From positions 1-64,000 of the forward strand of contig CAYXFB010000003.1 of NCBI GenBank assembly GCA_964464145.1: a stretch of DNA of 64,000 nt, written 5' to 3'. Position numbers and translations under genes: made by a program. The notes under the pieces were generated by a model that worked only from the letters and a program-made list of their open reading frames with translations, had not been told where the DNA came from and ran no database searches. Positions within the stretch are counted from its first letter, which is position 1. Every line of letters begins with the position of its first letter. This document shows positions 59,206-64,000 of this stretch, one piece after another. The stretch is from UBA5399 sp964464145. Its GTDB lineage: Bacteria > Bacillota > Clostridia > Christensenellales > Christensenellaceae.

Positions 59206-59233
59206 CTATCGTAACATATCGCCCAAAACTTTA
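59206..59233 (-). promoter_or_regulatory. Possible sigma-28-type promoter of flhO-flhP
   Basis: TAAA (59230-59233), 16 bp, TACGATAG (59206-59213) on the minus strand: core CGATA conserved but spacing one longer and three -10 mismatches, weaker than the other four sites. Confidence 0.35.
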
Positions 59234-59255
59234 GCGTCCCCGGTCAATTATTACT

Positions 59256-59753
59256 TTATTTTTTCGTTTCGCCAAGCTGAGCGAATTTTCGCCTTAGCTC
59301 CACCTCTGTTTTGGATATATTTAGCCGCTTGGCCGCAGCCTCCACATCCTCGGGGATATCCTCCGCCGGTTCCTCCTCCGCGGGCGGCAGCTCCTCTTCC
59401 TCGCCCACCGTTATGTCTATCGCGGGAGGCTCTTCAACGTGCTCCCTGCTTATGCGCTCCCTCTGCTCGCTTATCATGCCCAGCCCCTCGCGCAGAGTGC
59501 CCAGCGCGTGCATATCAGTCTCTATGCGCCGCAGATTGTTTTCCATGCTTTCGCGGCTCACCTCAACGTACTGCTTGAAGGCCTCTATCATATCCTCTAC
59601 CTCAAAGTAGAGCATCATCACCTTCTTTTCCTTTTCTTCTATACCTTCTTCTTCCTGCTTCCGATTTTGTTTCATGCCGCGCAAAAACAGCACTATCAAA
59701 AGCGCTACCAGCCCAAATACAAACAATGCGAACAAAAAATATTCCGCTCCCAT
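59256..59753 (-). CDS. SwrB-like membrane-anchored flagellar protein (DUF6115-like)
   Basis: A 165-residue protein. N-terminal membrane helix (~5-25), a coiled-coil middle (EVEDMIEAFKQYVEVSRESMENNLRRIETDM), an acidic Pro/Glu linker, and a C-terminal helix-turn-helix-like end (EDVEAAAKRLNISKTEVELRRKF). The architecture and position downstream of the flagellar sigma gene match SwrB of Bacillus, which promotes activation of the flagellar export apparatus. Similarity is judged by layout and the C-terminal pattern, not by strong identity. Confidence 0.7.
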   Translation of the reverse strand: MGAEYFLFALFVFGLVALLIVLFLRGMKQNRKQEEEGIEEKEKKVMMLYFEVEDMIEAFKQYVEVSRESMENNLRRIETDMHALGTLREGLGMISEQRERISREHVEEPPAIDITVGEEEELPPAEEEPAEDIPEDVEAAAKRLNISKTEVELRRKFAQLGETKK

Positions 59754-59868
59754 AAATTAACCCCCGTATTCCGCCTATGATTTATAACAAAAAAATCGCA
59801 TCCGGCAGCCGCAAAAATACCGCTTTTGCCTATGCAATTTTTTTGTTGCTTTATTGAATAAAACGCGT

Positions 59869-60237
59869 TCACGCGTCAATATCTATTTCAAAACCAACGC
59901 CGCCCGCAAAAAGCTTCTTCTTTTCCTGTTCACTTTTGCTTTCTCCCTCATCAGGCGGCTCTTCCTCCGAATGCAGCTTGCGCCTTGCCCATAGAGTTCT
60001 GGCCTCTTGATCCGTGTATTCGTCTTTCTCGCGCTGCTCTTCTTTTTCGCGCTCTACGCGCCTGTATTCGGCTTTTTCCAAATCCATAACAGAGTTTTCT
60101 TCTTTTACTATGCGTTCCTTCTCAAGCTGCGCCTTAAACTCCTTGCGCGACTCCATATCTGCCACGCGCTCGCCCGAAACCTTGGCCGCATTTATAGTCT
60201 GCTGTATCATCATCTGCGTGTCTATTCCGCGTATCAT
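59869..60237 (-). CDS. Small charged flagellar-cluster protein of unknown function
   Basis: 122 residues from ATG 60237 (MIRGIDTQMMIQQTINAAKVSGERV) with GGGAGG 8 nt upstream; a longer frame to 60324 is not protein-like. The product is one long, highly charged helix (Glu/Lys/Arg) with a hydrophobic C-terminus (LFAGGVGFEIDIDA). No family recognised. A TATAAT with TGA before it (60324-60329) may give it a promoter. Confidence 0.7.
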   Translation of the reverse strand: MIRGIDTQMMIQQTINAAKVSGERVADMESRKEFKAQLEKERIVKEENSVMDLEKAEYRRVEREKEEQREKDEYTDQEARTLWARRKLHSEEEPPDEGESKSEQEKKKLFAGGVGFEIDIDA

Positions 60238-60339
60238 AGCGCCACCTCCCTTCGGCACGCTCAGTTGTTTTTCGAACTTCTTCGTTATTATAATCGTAAA
60301 ACCTACGCTTTTCTTTAGTGACAATTATATCACAGCGCG

Positions 60340-62013
60340 CTATTTTTCGCTTTTGGAATATGAAAAACTGGTGGATACTATCTCGTTGTTTTCCCGCAGA
60401 TAGGTAACGTATTGATTTTCCTGCCGCACCTGCAGCACACTGTTTCCCATGGAAAGCTTAACGCCCACGTTCACCTTTTCAGATACGTGCACCTTTCCCT
60501 CCACGCCGCTCTGCATGAGCTCCTCCAACTGGGAAAACTCTATGAGCAGCTTTTGCTTCTCGCTCTGCATCTGCGCCAGCTTGGATTTCACCTCAAGCAC
60601 CGCCTTGGGATTTGCGCGCGGTCCGTTCTGCTTTGACGTGGTCTGCAATGCAAGCTCCATACGCCCTATTCCCGCCGACAGCTCCTTGATGGTTTCCTCA
60701 ACATCTCTGTAGCGCTTACGCTTTTTTGGCGATATGCCTATCTCCACGTTTGTTGCCACGCCCGAATCCGCGCCCAGTACCTTTGCTACTATATACTTGC
60801 CTGCGCTGGCGGTGCCTCCAATTATTGCTCCCTTACCGCTCGAAACGTCTATGTAGCCCTCGCTCATGAGCCTGCTGTGAAGTGCAAATTCTGTTTTTAT
60901 GCCCACCACTGCGTCCAGCGAGGCGCGCTCCACATACTTCGCCACGATGCTGTCACCGGCCGACAGCACAGCCTTGTCTCCGCCGGCCACGCCCGCCTTG
61001 AGCGTTATGTTGCCGCCCGCTATGAGCTCGGAGCCCTCCACGATCCCGTTCACCGTTATGTTGCCGCTGGCTTTTATCACAAAGCCGGTGCCTATGCTGC
61101 CGCCTATATCGATATCACCCGCAAAGTCTATATTGCCCACGCTCATATCCACGTCGCCGGGTATCTTTACGGAGGGCGATACCTCAAAATCGTTACCCGC
61201 GCGAGACAGCCTGCCGTCTATTGCTGATATGAGGCAGCTCTTATCCTCGGATAGGATTATGTTCTTACCCGTTCGCCAAGGCGCTTCCTTGCCCGGCTTT
61301 TGCGGTATGGGTTCACCCGTAACATCCATACCCGGCTCGCCGGGCGTGGGCTCCGTGCGCGTTATAAGCGTTTGCCCCTTCTCCGCCTTCACATACTCTG
61401 TAAGCTCGCGAAAGTTTATCTTGCCGCCATCCTCCGTGCCGCCCGTGCTTTCTCTAAGCTCAAAATGATAGACCAACTGACCGTTTTCGCCGTCCACCGG
61501 CGGCCGTGCAGTGGCTATGAGTATATGCTCGAAATAGTTTTTATTTTCGGCCGCGCTCATGACCGCCTGCTTATCCAGCAACTCCTCGCACAGGCCGTGC
61601 TCCTCGCGCAATTTTTCGCACAGGCCCTCGGGTGTGAAGGGTTCTTCCCCCTCGTCCGGCGGGTAGAGCGTCATCCACGCCTCCTGATTTTTGCCCGCAA
61701 AATCCACCAGCACGGTGGCTGCAAGCACATTTTCCTGCTGTGGCGGCGCTATTTTTTCCGCCTCCACATCGGCGGCCAGCATGGACTCCAGCGCAAAGCT
61801 GTTCACGCCCGTAACGCCCTTGCGCTTAACGTAATCCGCTGCTCTCTTGGAGTCTAAAAGCGAGCTTTTATAGCTTATGTATACGCCGTCATCCTCATAG
61901 AAAAGCGCCACGCCCGCAATACCCGAACGCGATTGCGTGGTAAGCTCCTTTTTTTCCTCTGGCGTTTCTTCCGGAGTGTTGTCCAACTTCAAATTGTCGT
62001 CTTGATCAGCCAT
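60340..62013 (-). CDS. FapA family protein (DUF342)
   Basis: About 557 residues from ATG 62013 (MADQDDNLKLDN). The N-terminal part (~1-235) leads into the Gly/Val-rich right-handed beta-helix typical of DUF342 (VGNIDFAGDIDIGGSIGTGFVIKASGNITVNG; GIVEGSELIAGGNITLKAGVAGG), then a coiled coil (KRKRYRDVEETIKELSAGI) and a short beta end. Members are common in flagellar clusters of Firmicutes next to the sigma gene; their function is not settled. The frame is open to 62046. Confidence 0.85.
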   Translation of the reverse strand: MADQDDNLKLDNTPEETPEEKKELTTQSRSGIAGVALFYEDDGVYISYKSSLLDSKRAADYVKRKGVTGVNSFALESMLAADVEAEKIAPPQQENVLAATVLVDFAGKNQEAWMTLYPPDEGEEPFTPEGLCEKLREEHGLCEELLDKQAVMSAAENKNYFEHILIATARPPVDGENGQLVYHFELRESTGGTEDGGKINFRELTEYVKAEKGQTLITRTEPTPGEPGMDVTGEPIPQKPGKEAPWRTGKNIILSEDKSCLISAIDGRLSRAGNDFEVSPSVKIPGDVDMSVGNIDFAGDIDIGGSIGTGFVIKASGNITVNGIVEGSELIAGGNITLKAGVAGGDKAVLSAGDSIVAKYVERASLDAVVGIKTEFALHSRLMSEGYIDVSSGKGAIIGGTASAGKYIVAKVLGADSGVATNVEIGISPKKRKRYRDVEETIKELSAGIGRMELALQTTSKQNGPRANPKAVLEVKSKLAQMQSEKQKLLIEFSQLEELMQSGVEGKVHVSEKVNVGVKLSMGNSVLQVRQENQYVTYLRENNEIVSTSFSYSKSEK

Positions 62014-62059
62014 AATCCCCCCGTTTTGTTGCGCTTTGCGGCGCACGCTCTACCTATTA

Positions 62060-62842
62060 TTAAGCGGTGCCAAACCGCTTTTGTATTCGCTTTATAGCTT
62101 TTGAATGTATCTGCGAAACTCGCGATTCGCTCACACCCAATATGTGGGCTATCTCTTTTAGCAGCATCTCCTTATTGTAATATAGATCTATCACCGTTTT
62201 TTCGGTCTCGGGCAGCTCGTCCAGCACCTCTGTCAATAGACGAAGCAGCTCCTTTTTTTCGAAATGCCGCTCGGGCAGCACCTCGTCATCGTCGTCGCTG
62301 AGCGTGTCTATGACCTTTATGGGCTGCTCTGTTGAGCTGGATGAGAGCACGCTTTCAAAATATATTATGTTGTACAGATAGTCGTTTTCGAGCGCCTCTT
62401 TTACCTGCGTTTCGGTGAGCTCCAGCATACGAGCCACCTCGGCCTCGCTGGCCTCCCGACCCTCTTCAAGCGCCAGCTTTTCGTAGGCGCGCTTCACCTT
62501 TTTTATGCGCGAACGCATACTGCTGGAGATCCAGTCCTGCCGCCGCATATAGTCTAATATCTCGCCCTGTATACGCTTGCTGGCATAAGTCTCGAACTTA
62601 ACGTTTCGCATGCTGTCGAATTTGCCTATGGCGTCCATAAGCCCAATTACGCCGTTAGACACCAGATCGTCATAGTCAGTCTGGTTTTTGTATGTGGGCA
62701 TCATTCTCAGCACTATTTTTCTCACCAAATACAAATAGTGCAGCAGCAGCTCATTCTTATTTTCCACGCTTTGGTCTTCGAAATATTTTTCCCACAAAGC
62801 CTCAACGTTTGTATTCACCTGTTCGGCATCCGTCTTGTTCAC
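62060..62842 (-). CDS. sigD: Flagellar sigma factor, sigma-28 (FliA/SigD/WhiG)
   Basis: A 260-residue sigma-70-family factor with regions 2 (YLYLVRKIVLRMMPTYKNQTDYDDLVSNGVIGLMDAIGKFD and EILDYMRRQDWISSSMR), 3 (REASEAEVARMLELTETQVKEAL) and 4 (LPETEKTVIDLYYNKEMLLKEIAHILGVSESRVSQIHSKAI). It directs RNA polymerase to promoters of the TAAA-N15-GCCGATAA kind, several of which are found in this window. FlgM (56.7 kb) is its partner. It lies between the PilZ and FapA genes, as in clostridial fla/che operons. Confidence 0.96.
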   Translation of the reverse strand: MNKTDAEQVNTNVEALWEKYFEDQSVENKNELLLHYLYLVRKIVLRMMPTYKNQTDYDDLVSNGVIGLMDAIGKFDSMRNVKFETYASKRIQGEILDYMRRQDWISSSMRSRIKKVKRAYEKLALEEGREASEAEVARMLELTETQVKEALENDYLYNIIYFESVLSSSSTEQPIKVIDTLSDDDDEVLPERHFEKKELLRLLTEVLDELPETEKTVIDLYYNKEMLLKEIAHILGVSESRVSQIHSKAIKRIQKRFGTA

Positions 62843-62877
62843 GAACCCTCCTCTGAGGACTCTATCCCCATGATGTA

Positions 62878-63549
62878 CTATAGTTTTCGCGCCACTTGCT
62901 CTTTAAATATAAAGCGTCTTATCTTTTTCAACTGTCTCTCATCCTCTGTATTAAATCTAATACCTATTCGGTAAATGTAAACATCATCTTTTTTCCAGTC
63001 TATACAGCGCATCACCTTAGCGTCGAAAACATACTCCTCGTCTTTTATAAGGAACTTGCACTGCACCACGTCGCCAGATTTCCAGCTTCTGTCCTCCGTG
63101 GTGAATCCTATGCCCGTTTCGGAGATATCCATACCGCGGCACTTTACATATTCTGTGCTCTGCGCAGGCTCGCCGTTCTTATCCCACATTTTTCGCATGT
63201 ATACATCAAATGAAAAGGGCAGGCGGAAACTGGCTCTGCGCTGTATCTCCTGTATATTGGATATCCTTGTGAGCCGCGTTACGGGCAGCTTGTCTATGGT
63301 GTCTCTGCCTTCGATCTCCGAAAGGAACAAAAAGCAGCGCTCCCCCTTTAGATATACCGTGTCAAAAGCCTGCCTGCGCCAGCGGTAGTTCCATATATCC
63401 GTAAGAAAATCGGCCGCCCATATAGTATTGTCCTTCACCATCTCTATGTGGGTAGTTATTCTCTTATCGTCCGCGATATCTATTTGCATTATATCGCCTA
63501 TTTGCATAGGCGGTATAGTCCCTGTGCCGTTGTTTTCGTTTATACTCAT
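62878..63549 (-). CDS. PilZ-domain c-di-GMP-binding motility protein (YcgR/MotI type)
   Basis: A 223-residue protein with an N-terminal YcgR-N-like beta domain (~15-105) and a C-terminal PilZ domain with both c-di-GMP contacts: RRASFR (~106-111) and MDISETGIGF (~145-154). Homologues bind the stator or rotor and slow the motor at high c-di-GMP, so this is the likely brake. It overlaps flhG by 4 nt and precedes sigD. Confidence 0.93.
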   Translation of the reverse strand: MSINENNGTGTIPPMQIGDIMQIDIADDKRITTHIEMVKDNTIWAADFLTDIWNYRWRRQAFDTVYLKGERCFLFLSEIEGRDTIDKLPVTRLTRISNIQEIQRRASFRLPFSFDVYMRKMWDKNGEPAQSTEYVKCRGMDISETGIGFTTEDRSWKSGDVVQCKFLIKDEEYVFDAKVMRCIDWKKDDVYIYRIGIRFNTEDERQLKKIRRFIFKEQVARKL

Positions 63550-64000
63550 TTAGCGTTGCTCCTAAGCCCCGCAAGTCTGCCGAAAAAACCTTTCAGCCCC
63601 CGCGATTCATTTTGTGTTATAGTCCGTTCCGTAATATTGTCCGCCATCATTTGTATCCTCTGCGAAAGCGTCCTTGAGGGATACTGTATTGTATACGGCA
63701 CCAAAGATGATATTGATTCTGTCATCTTATCATCAAGCGGCATATAGCCGAGCATTTCCACATCGTAATTCAGGTGCTTTTTCACCACGCCTGAAAAGTT
63801 TTCATATGTGCTTATCGCGCCGCTCTGAGATTCCGCCTTGTTTATTAGCGCGGATATCCTGGGCGGCTCGGGCAGCCCCACCGCAGATTTTATGACCACG
63901 TAGCTGTCCAGTATGGAGGTCGGCTCCGCCGTCATCACCAGTATGGTGCGGTCGCTCGCGCCTATAAGGTTAAGTATATTGTTGTTGAGCCCCGCGCCCG
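63546..64000 (-). CDS. flhG: Flagellum number regulator FlhG (MinD-like ATPase), 5' end missing
   Basis: The visible C-terminal 150 residues continue to the window edge in frame, beginning GAGLNNNILNLIGASDRTIL followed by VMTAEPTSILDSYVVIKSA. This is the characteristic FlhG/MinD core after the Walker A region (TGAG..., then TTPEPTS.TD.Y..IK). The C-terminal part (VEMLGYMPLDDKMTESISSLVPYTIQYPSRTLS) follows. The P-loop and N-terminal activator helix are outside the window. With FlhF it sets flagellar number and position. Confidence 0.9.
   Translation of the reverse strand, partial: GAGLNNNILNLIGASDRTILVMTAEPTSILDSYVVIKSAVGLPEPPRISALINKAESQSGAISTYENFSGVVKKHLNYDVEMLGYMPLDDKMTESISSLVPYTIQYPSRTLSQRIQMMADNITERTITQNESRGLKGFFGRLAGLRSNAK

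Overview
The window looks like a chromosomal segment of a motile, low-to-mid GC Gram-positive bacterium of the class Clostridia. The evidence is the Bacillus/Clostridium-style chemotaxis set (CheC, CheD, FliY, and FliW overlapping CsrA), the YvyF-FlgM-FlgN-FlgK-FlgL-YviE-FliW-CsrA order, FlhO/FlhP rod proteins, a SwrB-like protein, aggGAGG-type ribosome binding sites and frequent TTG/GTG starts. Isoleucine is encoded mostly by ATA in the genes I read, which is unusual for a genome of this apparent GC. I cannot name a genus.

Layout, left to right. (1) 1-4.8 kb: the 5' part of a tRNA-Leu(GAG) with its promoter, then a secreted 1377-residue protein of carboxypeptidase-regulatory-like and Big_2 domains. 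(2) 4.8-6.6 kb: a methyl-accepting chemotaxis protein, one of only two plus-strand genes. (3) 7-15.3 kb: a giant ~2780-residue surface protein with hexapeptide repeats, InlB-type repeats, about 17 MBG-type repeats and three C-terminal membrane segments. (4) 15.8-20.8 kb: a metabolic island with a frameshifted small gene, a TIM-barrel sugar-phosphate epimerase-like gene, a yjdF-family gene behind a probable yjdF riboswitch, argF, a 65-bp repeat cluster, and pyrB-pyrI behind an attenuator. (5) 20.8-64 kb: an almost continuous minus-strand flagellar/chemotaxis supercluster.

Within the supercluster, transcription runs right to left. It starts with flhG (cut by the right edge), a PilZ protein, the flagellar sigma factor, a FapA-like protein, a SwrB-like protein, flhO/flhP and yvyF. 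Next come flgM-flgN-flgK-flgL, yviE-fliW-csrA, and cheC-cheD-cheY-cheA. Then come fliF-fliG-fliH-fliI-fliJ-ylxF-fliK-flgD, flgE-flbD-motA-motB-fliL, fliM-fliY-cheB, a second FliK-like gene, a CHAP/NlpC-like peptidase candidate, fliD, fliS, two small chaperone-like genes, cheW, cheR and an SLT lytic transglycosylase. A small FlhB-C-terminal-like gene sits on the opposite strand in the middle and is predicted to be leaderless. flgB, flgC, fliE, flhA, flhB, fliP/Q/R and flagellin are absent from the window and must lie elsewhere.

The genes fit one regulatory circuit. Housekeeping-type promoters lie ahead of cheC, flgE, fliM, yviE and probably fliF. At least four sites match the sigma-28 pattern TAAA-N15-nCCGATAT/TGCGATAT with exactly 15 bp spacing (fliD, flgM, fliK and the second fliK), and the window encodes the matching sigma factor and its anti-sigma factor FlgM. 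The flgM site touches the flgM start codon, so a transcript from it should skip flgM and serve flgN-flgK-flgL. Other unusual points are a structured leader and apparent CTG start for fliF, a FlgL with a ~300-residue repeat insertion, an enlarged FliD, a FliL with a lipobox-like signal, and two peptidoglycan-hydrolase-like proteins without signal peptides inside the flagellar cluster.
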